In this document: positions 55,376 to 64,000 of the stretch, one piece after another
Numbering within the stretch: the first letter of the stretch is position 1
Layout of the letters: each line of letters starts with the position of its first letter
From: Avena insularis
Taxonomy: Eukaryota > Streptophyta > Magnoliopsida > Poales > Poaceae
Length of the DNA: 64,000 bases
Direction of reading: 5' to 3'
Assembly (NCBI GenBank): GCA_023614405.1
Contig: CM042689.1
Location: 274,791,533-274,855,532, forward strand
The notes under the pieces: generated by a model
What the model saw: the letters and a program-made list of their open reading frames with translations, nothing else
Database searches by the model: none
What the model was told of the DNA's origin: nothing
Translations under genes and position numbers: made by a program

Positions 55376-56433
55376 CGTGCCGACTCCAACGCAGAAACTC
55401 TTGCTTTGTTGCCGACTCGAATATCAACCTCGCCTCTTGCTATGCTCCTAGTTCTTACCAGTCCCTGCAACGAGTTGCATATGTGAATAACTGATCCGGT
55501 ATCATATACCCAAGAACTATTAGGTGCATCAGCAAGATATATGTCTATAACATTGCAAACAAGTGTACCTGATTCGGAAATCATACCTCCACTCTTGGCT
55601 TTGTCGGCCAAGTACTTGCTATAGTTCCTCTTCCAGTGGCCATCCGCCTTGCAGTAGAAGCAAGTGGATCCGACTGAAGGAGATGGTTTAGTCCCGGAGG
55701 AAGCGCTTGGGACCGGGTCCTGAGCCTGCTTTCCTCCTGACTTGGCCTTCTTCATAGTCCAAGAACTCTTCTTGAACTTAGCCTTATTCTGCACCATCAA
55801 CACTTGACTGGCGCCCTTCTTGAGATCCGCCTCTGCCTGCTTGAGCATCCCATGTAATTGAGTGAGCTTCTTATCCATACCATGCATGTGGTAGTTCGAA
55901 ATGAACTACCCATATGCACTAGGAAGAGAGTTCAGAATTATATCCGTAGCGAACTCTTCGCTAATGGGGTAGCCAAGCCTCTCCAGAGACTGCACATAAC
56001 CAACCATTTTGATCACATGCGGACTCAGTGGATCACCATCCTTAAGCTTGCAACTCAGCAAAGCCTGAGAGACTTGATACCTCTCAGTCTTTGCCTGAGC
56101 CTGGAGCATACTTTTGAGGCTTTCGATCATATCGTAGGCCTCAACATGCTCGAACTGCTTTTGCAAGTCCGGTTCCATGTGAGCAAGCATAAGACAGCTA
56201 ATATCCGTGGACTCATCCTTAGCCCGACGGTAGGCATTGGTGGTGATGATCGCATTCTCATTCGGCTCATCTGGAAGTGGGTTGTCTAGGACATGGTCCT
56301 TCTTTTCTTGTTTGAGAACAATTCTCAGATTTCGATACCAGTTGGTAAAATTAGTGTTGTTCAGTTTATCTTTCTCAAGGATAGTTCTCAACGCAAAACC
56401 GGATATCTGAGAGTGAGTGCTACTTGGTGCCAT
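55336..56433 (-). pseudogene. gag: gag and protease of copia C
   Basis: Start ATG 56433 (Met-Ala-Pro-Ser), 175 codons to a TAG near 55906 where copia A has CAG. The frame continues to 55336: Lys-rich linker, zinc knuckle Cys-Phe-Tyr-Cys...His...Tyr (last Cys changed to Tyr), then protease Tyr-Asp-Thr-Gly-Ser. A frameshift near 55380 follows the protease site. Confidence 0.92.
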
Positions 56434-57724
56434 GATCTACAACAGAAACTATGCAAAACACTTAAGACATGTATTCATAAAAGAGCAAGCATATTAAATT
56501 TTTAATATTTTATGCTCCCACTAGAACCAACACCCCTCCGATGGTTGCTTAGTGATTCAGGATCCTAAATAAGCAAGTCGGCTAGTGAGCTTTAGCATCA
56601 CCGCCAGCCGCCAAGTGATCTAGGTAGACAACTCCTTGTCAATCGTATCTCATACGACTCCTGTTGGACGGGTGGCATCACATGCGCCGGCTCCCATCCG
56701 ACTTTTCCCCGAGCCCCACAACCGTTGTGATAGACCCGTCTATCTAACCGAGTGTTTCTGCAGTAAGAGTCCGACTCGAACCCACCTAGTCGGAAAGAAT
56801 TGGCAGCACCTCAATTTTATGAGCCCACTACCAAAAATGTCCGACTTGTGATGGTGCAAACACTGGCGGGAAAACCGACTAGACCTTCTTTGAGGGATTA
56901 AATTTTACCGATTATCTAATAGAGGTAAAACTGAGACATAACAATAACACAAAATAAAGCATTTATAATGTGAAATGGTATGGCTCTCTTCATGGCGATC
57001 TCCATCTCCACAAAGCCTGTAATCCGACTCGTGCCAACTCTTGTCACTTGCCGTCTTACTCCATGTCGCCGACATGTACAACGCCTTGCATGCCTTCCGG
57101 GTTCTCCAAACAGCTACACTAGCTTAGTAAAGTAAATTACATAGAGAATCCGACACGCAGGTCGTTATACAATAAAATGACAGCACCTAGGCTCCAGCCG
57201 GCTGACAAAAAACCGTGATTCACAGATCACGTATGGATTACACACATACATGACATGCACATGAACCATACCATTCACAACTTCCTCCAAAAACAAGTTA
57301 TGCATAGATACAATATCTACTGGCGTTGTGAAACTCGCAACGACATCTAAGGCGCTACGATAGGGCGAAGCCGGCGGTCCCGACGATTTTTCCGAAAACG
57401 TAGATCTCATCTACGATCCGAACATGGATTTCGACCATCGTTCTGATTCGATCAAACTCTTTGATCTTCGATCACCGCTTCTGGATTTACGTGTCACAGT
57501 CTACCCCGATGGCGGAAGCCGACCAGTAGGGGTATGTCGTTCCACGACCTCAGCAGTATGATCACGGAAATCAGATCTACCATTCCCCGAGCACAGTTGA
57601 TCCAATCAACTTCGTACAAAACTGATCTATCTCATAGATCGACCACCAAACAGCACATAGATCTCATCTACAGCCAACCGCATATCACATATACGAGATC
57701 TCGAGCCTAAAACCAGAAGCTATC
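56434..57724 (-). other. Non-coding leader of copia C
   Basis: 1.3 kb between gag start and PBS, collinear with 12221-13510. No gene. Confidence 0.8.
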
Positions 57725-57736
57725 GCTCTGATACCA
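57725..57736 (-). other. Primer binding site of copia C (tRNA-iMet)
   Basis: GCTCTGATACCA on +; one base from the LTR. Confidence 0.95.
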
Positions 57737-57737
57737 C

Positions 57738-59100
57738 TGTTGTGCCACGCAGAGATAAAACAAAACTTTTCCTCTAACATGGTGATCCCAAGATCTAGCT
57801 GAGGTAGAAGGCCATGAGGTTTACCACTAGACGCGCAGTTGCGGATTCTGCGATGAAGGCGTCGATTGATGCGGCAGTCCTCACGATCCGATTGTCCTGG
57901 TGCTGATCGCACAACACCTTTGCTGGTATCCACATGTACAAGGAGGAGCACCGGCGGCAAACTGCTAGGTTCAGACGTGTCGACGACTGTGGGAGCTAGG
58001 GTTTCCAACACATGGAATGACCTAACCGAATAACGATTAACCTTTCTGGGTTACGGTGCTCCACTATATATAGGGAGTGAACATGGGCTCTGCTTGCGCG
58101 ACCCATTCACTAAAGCCCATATAACACTAGTCACCATGAGTCCAACTCACTAACTCAGTCCTAATCCGGTTTAGGTCCAACCCAACCAGATTACAGGTTC
58201 AGATCCAATCCGAACATGCTCCCGCTCTTAAGTGTGTGACCCCGCAGGCTCATGGCTACTTGGACACGATTGGAGTCCGACTCTCAATCGATCAGTCGGT
58301 AGCGGCTCCTAGCAGAACGTGCCGACTCCCAAGTACCAAAGAGTCATGACGACTTGCCTTTCCAATGCGACTTACGTCCGAGTCCCTTTTGCATCACGAT
58401 ATACCTTGTCAGACTATAGGCGAATAATTGTCATCCCTTAAATAGTCCGACTCTCTTCTCGATCCAAGATAAGTGATTCACCCGACTAACTCTTAGTCGA
58501 TCGCCTCGGTTAACACTTAACCGAGTCGTGCATGGCCATGCTTTCCGAATCATATCTCTCGAGAGGGCCCAGAGAATATCTCTCCAAGTGGAGGGGCAAA
58601 ATCCCATCTTGGTTATTCACATCACACAGCTTGATTCTCAGTCGACCCGAACTCTGCCTTTATAACTGCCCAGTTACGGATCAGTGTTTGATAGAACCTA
58701 AGTCGGTGATCCTCAACTCGGACTATGAAACAACCTCAGGTCTAAGGATTACATTGATTGAGATATACAAATGACAACTTGTTCATTGTACCTCAATATG
58801 GGTCAATCCGACTCGCTAAAGTCTTTAGATGAATCTGTGTAAGTTGGAATAGCATCTCCATGCTCATGACAAGTGGAACCGAGTCATCAAGCCAACTTTC
58901 ACATTGGTCTAAGTTGTGTGTCCAGCACAACTTCGATGACCAAGGATATTTAGTACAAACAACATGAATGCATAGTTCCACAACCGAATCACATATTCAA
59001 TGATACACATCAGATGTTTATACAAGGACTACTTAATATCTTTATGAATACAATGGGAAATCTCATCATACATGATTGCCTCTATGGCATATTCCCAACA
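57738..59100 (-). repeat. 5' LTR of copia C
   Basis: TGTTGTGCCACG to CATATTCCCAACA on +. TATA-like CTATATATAG (palindromic, usable on -) at 58064-58073. Confidence 0.95.
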
Positions 59101-59105
59101 GCAAG
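59101..59105 (+). repeat. Target site duplication of copia C, right copy (GCAAG)
   Basis: Identical to 51102-51106. Confidence 0.95.
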
Positions 59106-60826
59106 AAAGAGTAAATAAGCTGGTACGCATCACGAACTAGCAAAATGAGGAGATGCTTAAGGCTAACCCGGAAAAGCCGGGAGCTTCGCACATGGTTCAT
59201 TCGGCAGGGGCTGCCCCGCGTTATCTGCAGCGGTGGCATCCTTACCCGGAAATGGTGCACGGAAAGATAAAGCTGTAACTTCGGGAAGGAGAAACAAGCA
59301 GATTGTCTCGTATGACCCCGTAGTGGCCGGAAAGGTCAATGAAAATAGGGGCAATGGAAGCCGAGGTAATAGCGGTGACAGAAACCCTGGCCGCGGCAAC
59401 AGAGAGCATGGGAATCTTGGAAGGGAAAACCCAGAGAACAATAACCCGGCAGAAGAAAGGAGGTACCTTCCGCAAGATCATCAGCCGAGACATGAACCTT
59501 GGCAAGACCGAGACGCAAGACAAGTTCCGCATAACCAAGAAAATGATAGGTATAATGATGGTTATTCAGAAATGGAGAATGCAGAGCATGGTGGACAAAA
59601 TCGTTATGGAATGCAGGAAAGGATTATCTATATAAACTTGCCGTCAACAGACGCAAGATTGAAGCTGGATAGGCTGTATCGGTCCGAGTTATTGGAAGAG
59701 CAGGGTCCACCTGGCCCGGCATGTTTTGGACCTCGGATTATGGGCGAACCACCCGTGTCGAACTTCCAGTTAGCAAGAGGCACGAAAACATACAATGGAA
59801 GTACAAAACCACAAGATTGGCTAATTGATTATGCATAAAGATCTATAGAGATAGCAGGTGTTTAGATAACTTTTATCAGTAAAAGTTATCTCTTGCCAAT
59901 CTTGTATTGTTTAGAAAATTTGCTGTTTAGATAACTTTTAATTGATTATCCAATCTTGTCTTGCTAATTGATCAATAAAAATAGCAGGAGGAAATTTGAG
60001 ATGGGCTGTGAGATACGTGCCCCAGATGTTGGAAGGGCCGGCCAGAGTTTGGCTGAATAATTTGCCAACAGGCAGTATCAGCTGCTGGTTGGATTTTGAG
60101 GAAATGTTTGTGAGTAACTTCACCAGTACATATAAGAGGACAAACAGACCACAACAACTCGCAATGTGCAAGCAGAAACCGAATGAGACTGATAGAGAGT
60201 TCTTAACTCGGTGGTGCAACCTCAGAAATTCATGTGAAGGAGTTATAGAATCTCAAGCAATTGCCTGGTTCGCTCAGGGGTGCAGATATGGAAGTGTGTT
60301 GTGGCAGAGGCTGCAGAGAGATATGCCCACCACATTGGCGGAGACTATGAGAGTAGCAGATTCATATGCCTTGGGTGCTCCAACTCAACTAGAGCTTATG
60401 TCGGCTGAACATCATGAGCATCAGGATCATTACGCTCAAGATGGTGCGGGATCATCTCAGTGCAATGAATACCGAGGTAGAAGAAGGGATGAGAGGCCGG
60501 ATTACAGATATAGTTCAAATCAAGTGGCAACAGTCGTGCAGGATCAGCCGAGTCTTGGGATCAATCAGCGTCAGAAGAATGGTCCTCATCAGTGGACACC
60601 AAGGAACGATGGGAAGAAACAGTGGACACCTGAGCAGAAAAAACAATGGCAAGAGAGGCCGAAGTACATGTTTGAGTCGATGCTGGATCAGCCGTGTAAA
60701 TTTCACACGCCTAACCTGGCCAAGCCAGCCAACCACACCACTCACCAATGCGCCTGGATGAAAAGCGCAATGGGAAACCCGATAGCCTTGCAAGCGCCGC
60801 AACACCAAGTGCATCACCAACAGTAG
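59106..60826 (+). pseudogene. gag: gag of element D, remainder
   Basis: After copia C the gag frame continues with stops, then shifts near 59240 into an open frame ending at 59838: a Gly/Asn/Arg-rich stretch and Gly-Pro-Arg-Ile-Met. A 130-bp insertion at 59859-59988 breaks it. The frame 59996-60826 carries the gag core (Ala-Arg-Val-Trp-Leu-Asn-Asn-Leu-Pro; Leu-Thr-Arg-Trp) and a Cys-x2-His...His-x2-Cys-type segment near 60695-60750, the usual Tat replacement of the zinc knuckle. Confidence 0.85.
59859..59988 (+). repeat. 130-bp insertion with 8-bp duplication in element D gag
   Basis: ATAGCAGG occurs at 59851-59858 and 59981-59988. Between them is AT-rich sequence with an internal direct repeat (TGTTTAGATAACTTTTA at 59859 and 59924) and a copy of nearby flank sequence (CTAATTGAT). 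There are no inverted ends, so it looks like a repair patchwork rather than a MITE. Confidence 0.65.
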
Positions 60827-60834
60827 CCACAGCT

Positions 60835-61812
60835 GATAGGGGAAATGCGCAGCAGCTGATGTTACCTCCACCACCTCCGAGGTATGAGAATCAGGATCAG
60901 AGGGATATAGTTCATAAAGTAATAAATCAGAACCAAGATGGTAGAGGAAACACCAGAAACAATGGACGCAATGACTACAGGGAACACCACCAATCATACT
61001 GTGTGTTCACAACGGAACAACAAGATAGACAGAGCATACAACGCCGACATATGGAAGTGAATACGGTTATGCTGGCAGTGCCAAGGTATATGCCATGGTC
61101 GGATCAGGAGATTACCTGGAGCATAAAGGATCACCCGAAAATCATGCCAAACCCAGGGACATATGCTTTAGTGCTAGATCCGACATTTGTAGGGCCTAGT
61201 ATTAATGTAATGTTCTCAAAAGTACTAATAGATAATGGGAGTAGCATCAATATTATGTACAAAGACACAATGCATAAACTCGGAATAACTCCGAATATGC
61301 TGCAGTCGACTAGGACAACATTCCATGGGATGGTGCATGGACTATCATGCGAACCCATTGGAAAGATCCGAGTAGATGTATTATTCGGCACGAGAGAGAA
61401 TTGCAGAGCTGAAAATCTGGAGTTTGAAGTGGTGGATCTGGAAAGTTGTTATCATGCCTTACTCGGATGGCCGACATTGGCCAAGTTTATGGGAAGCTAT
61501 AATATTAGTTACTTAAAAATGAAGGTGCCGGGACCTCAGGGAGTGATAACAATAGCAGGAGACTATAGGAAATCAATGGAATGTGCCTCAACCGGATCAA
61601 ACCTGGCCAAGTCTTTGGTAATCGCAAGGGAGAAAAGGAGAATTCAGGAAGTAACAGCTTTAGCTCAATCGGCACAGCTTAACATGCCGGCACTTGCCAA
61701 CCCACATGGAAGTGTATCGTTCCAGCTGACTAAGGAAACAAAGAAGATCCAGATTGATGATCAATTCCTAGAGCGCACCATCACTATTGGTGCCGGCCTG
61801 AAAGACAAATAG
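60835..61812 (+). pseudogene. pol: Protease of element D
   Basis: Frame from 60748 to TAG 61812. A Gln/Asn-rich linker is followed by the retropepsin site Val-Leu-Ile-Asp-Asn-Gly-Ser-Ser (about 61222-61245), where Tat elements usually have Asp-Gly-Gly-Ser. The conserved His-Ala-Leu-Leu-Gly-Trp-Pro segment is at about 61450-61475. The substitution next to the catalytic Asp may impair activity. The frame differs from that of gag upstream. Confidence 0.85.
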
Positions 61813-63160
61813 GAAAAAAAGCTCACCAACTTCCTCCAGGAGAATCGGGATATCTTTGCATGGTCCACTCAGGATCTGCAAGGAGTGACGAGGAAGTTGG
61901 TTGAGCACTCTTTGCATGTAAGGCCAGGAGCAAGACCGATGAAGCAACCCTCCTCCGCTTCGCCGAAGACAGGAGAAAAATAATAGGGGATGAGATAGCT
62001 CGGCTCCTTGTGGCTAGGTTTATCATGGAAGTACTTCATTCAGATTGGTTGTCAAACCCGGTGTTGGTAGAAAATAAAAACTATGATCCAAATGTAGCTG
62101 TCGTTTGGCGAATGTGTATCGATTACACGAACCTTAACAAGGTGTGTCCCAAAGATCCTTTTCCCTTACCTAAGATAGACCAAGTCATTGATTCAACCGC
62201 GGGTTGTGAGCTATTATCATTTGTAGACGCGTACTCTGGTTTCCACCAGATATCGTTAAACTCGGAAATAAAGACTGCGTTTATCACCTCATATGGGGCT
62301 TATTGCTATCGCACCATGCTATTTGGCCTGCGTAATGCAGGAGCCATGTACCAAAGATGCATGCAAAAATGTCTGCACGACCAGATTGAAAAAAATGTGC
62401 AAGTGTATGTCGATGATGTGGTTATAAAAACCAAAGAGAGCAACACGCTCCTGGAAGATATCCGACAGACATTCACGAATCTAAGAAGGTTCCGAATGAA
62501 GCTTAACCCTGAAAAATGTACCTTTGGTGTGCTAGCCGGAAAACTACTCGGTTTCCTCGTGTCCAGCCGAGGTATAGAGGCAAATCCGACTAATATTCGT
62601 GCGGTGGAAAGAATGGAACTTCCTAGATGCCTAAATGATGTTCAACAGTTTACAGGATGCCTTGCATCCCTAAGTCGGTTCATAAGTTGGCTAGGTGAAA
62701 AAGCATTGCCTTTGTATCACTTAATGAAATTTTTTGATAAGTTCACCTGGACACCTCAGGCCAATAGTGCTTTTCATGAGTTAAAAAAGATGTTGGCTAC
62801 ATCGCCTATCTTGGCTTCCCCATTATCAAAAGAGCCTATGCTGCTCTATTTAGCAGCAACAAACATGGTGGTAAGTGCAGTAGTTGTCATGGAACGAAAT
62901 GAAGAAGGTAAGTCAGTGCAAAGACCGGTGTATTACCTGAGCGAGGTATTATCGGCCTCCAAGCAGAACTACCCACACTACTAGAAAATGGCTTACGAAG
63001 TATACATGTTGGCAAACAAGCTCAAACATTACTTTGAAGAACAACCCATAAAGGTTATTTGTGAGGCACCAATAGCCGAGATACTGAGCAACAAAGATGC
63101 AAGTGGCCGAATAGCAAAATGGGCAATTGAGTTATCACCTTATGCCCCACAATTTGATAG
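61813..63160 (+). pseudogene. pol: Reverse transcriptase and degenerate RNase H of element D
   Basis: Starts with Asp-Ile-Phe-Ala-Trp, shifts frame near 61950, then a 324-codon frame 62010-62984. Motifs: Tyr-Thr-Asn-Leu-Asn-Lys, Ala-Tyr-Ser-Gly-Phe-His-Gln, catalytic Tyr-Val-Asp-Asp (about 62407-62418), Phe-Gly-Val. The first RNase H (about 62840-63160) has lost its acidic residues, as is usual in Tat. An in-frame TAG at 62982-62984 (before Lys-Met-Ala-Tyr) breaks it; CAG to TAG would explain it. Confidence 0.9.
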
Positions 63161-63728
63161 GCGAGATGCAATTAAATCTCAGGCAGTCGCTGAATTTTTT
63201 GTAGACTGGGCCGAGGTGCAGTATGAACCCCCATTGCCAGATCCGAATTATTGGACGATTCACTTTGATGGGTCCAAGTTAAGAAATGGGTTAGGAGCAG
63301 GGATAGTGTTAACCTCTCTAAAAAAGGATCAGCTGAAATATGTATTGCAAATACATTTCGCTGCATCAAACAATGTAGCCGAATATGAGGCACTTGTCCA
63401 TGGCCTAAAAATGGCAAAAGAGATCGGCATACGTCGGATTCTCTGTTATGGAGATTCGGACCTCGTAGTCCAGCAAGTATCAGGAAATTGGGACACATTG
63501 GATGCAAACATGGCTCTATATCGGTTTCATGTACAGAAAATTAGTGGTTATTTTGACGGATGTGAATTCCATCACGTACCTCGGGCAGAAAATGATGCTA
63601 CAGATACGCTATCAAAACTCGGATCAACCAGACAGTCAATTCCGCCTAGTATCGCCCTGGAACACCTAAGAAAGTCGTCAATTATACCTTCGCCAGAATC
63701 CGAGTCAATTCGCATCTCGTCAGATTAG
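63161..63728 (+). CDS. Archaeal-type RNase H of element D (within frame 62988-63728)
   Basis: The second RNase H is typical of the Tat lineage. Catalytic positions are all visible: Phe-Asp-Gly-Ser (about 63260), Glu-Tyr-Glu-Ala-Leu (about 63385), Gly-Asp-Ser-Asp-Leu-Val (about 63450) and Asn-Asp-Ala-Thr-Asp (about 63590). The domain is open from end to end in this copy, but it depends on the broken polyprotein upstream for translation. Confidence 0.88.
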
Positions 63729-64000
63729 ATAGCCGGGTGCATCCCAATGGAAATTGACAAAGTACATGAGCCAAAATACTCGGGGACTAATTCTCTTAAC
63801 CCAAAAATGGATTGGGAAAAGCCGGCAGATGTTATGTCGGCAGAAGTAATGGAAATTGACAAAACAATTTTCCCGAAAAAAGTCATGCCGAAATGGGCAC
63901 AACCCATATTCTCGTTCCTCAAAGATATGGTACTGCCTGATAATGAGGTTATGGCTAGGCAAATAGTAAGAAGAGCAAAAGCTTACACGATCATAAATAA
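63729..64000 (+). pseudogene. pol: Linker between RNase H and integrase of element D
   Basis: After a TAG at 63726-63728 the same frame continues with Ile-Val-Arg-Arg-Ala-Lys-Ala-Tyr at the window end, the segment that in Tat elements leads to the integrase zinc finger. Integrase itself lies outside. Confidence 0.75.

Larger units (their letters stand above)
51107..59100 (-). mobile_element. Full-length Ty1/copia element C, same family as copia A
   Basis: 7994 bp on the - strand with two complete LTRs (51107-52473; 57738-59100), PBS, gag, pol and PPT, and perfect 5-bp duplications GCAAG. It inserted in gag of element D. It shows the original sequence at sites altered in copia A, namely the copia B insertion site and the RT/RNase H deletion. 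Confidence 0.97.
49424..64000 (+). mobile_element. Ty3/gypsy element D (Tat lineage), interrupted by copia C, runs off window
   Basis: 5' LTR, leader with a PBS resembling TGGCGCCCACC..., gag, protease, RT, degenerate first RNase H and a second archaeal-type RNase H before integrase. The extra RNase H and RT motifs such as Tyr-Thr-Asn-Leu-Asn-Lys are marks of the Tat lineage. It is inserted in the 5' LTR of E2 and is split by copia C at 51107-59100. Multiple stops and frameshifts show it is dead. Confidence 0.9.

Noticed and set aside
1..64000. CRISPR arrays, prokaryotic operons, rRNA or intact host genes
   Set aside because: None visible; every long coding stretch is a retrotransposon protein.

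Overview
The window is plant DNA, almost certainly from a large-genome grass (Poaceae, probably Pooideae). It consists nearly entirely of nested LTR retrotransposons. Support for a grass: tRNA-iMet and Athila/Tat-type primer binding sites, copia LTR starts of the BARE/Angela type, a Stowaway MITE, and GC-rich leaders that turn sharply AT-rich. I see no rRNA, tRNA, CRISPR array or intact host gene. Family lineages are assigned from protein motifs and LTR termini read by eye.

Layout. (1) 1-11909, + strand: a Tekay-like Ty3/gypsy chromovirus whose 5' LTR is cut by the window start. It carries two extra ORFs between PBS and gag, a gag-pol with a few lesions, and a chromodomain. It sits inside the 5' LTR of (2), a Ty1/copia element on + (copia A, 11910-27372) whose 3' LTR is truncated. 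(3) 14302-23258, - strand: a second copia family (copia B, BARE/Angela-like) inserted in copia A gag with a decayed 5-bp target duplication. (4) 27373-29407: the broken LTR of another gypsy element on -, inserted in the 5' LTR of (5), a non-autonomous Athila-like element on + (E1, 29408-40442). E1 has gag-pro and a downstream second ORF but no reverse transcriptase or integrase; it is interrupted by a Stowaway MITE (33016-33139) and a solo LTR (33814-35364). (6) 40443-40893: a short non-repeat spacer with gene-fragment character. (7) 40894-49423, - strand: a second copy of the same Athila-like family (E2), so the two 3' LTRs face each other. (8) 49424-64000, + strand: a Tat-lineage gypsy element (D) with an extra archaeal-type RNase H, running off the window. 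It is interrupted in gag by (9), a full-length copia C (51107-59100, - strand, same family as copia A) with a perfect GCAAG target duplication.

Most coding regions are broken by premature stops (many explainable as C-to-T change), 1-bp frameshifts and deletions. The largest open frames are copia B integrase-RT (706 codons) and the Tekay RT-RNase H-integrase (604 codons).

Most interesting structure: the Tekay-like element has three successive ORFs (two coiled-coil extra ORFs, then gag), each with its ATG directly after a 3' splice-site-like AG and with donor-like sites in the GC-rich LTR leader. The Athila-like pair has replaced pol by a second ORF with its own leader intron, LTR-like upstream sequence and a duplicated polypurine tract. 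Because E1 and E2 are inverted with only about 450 bp between their 3' LTRs, read-through transcription could form long dsRNA.
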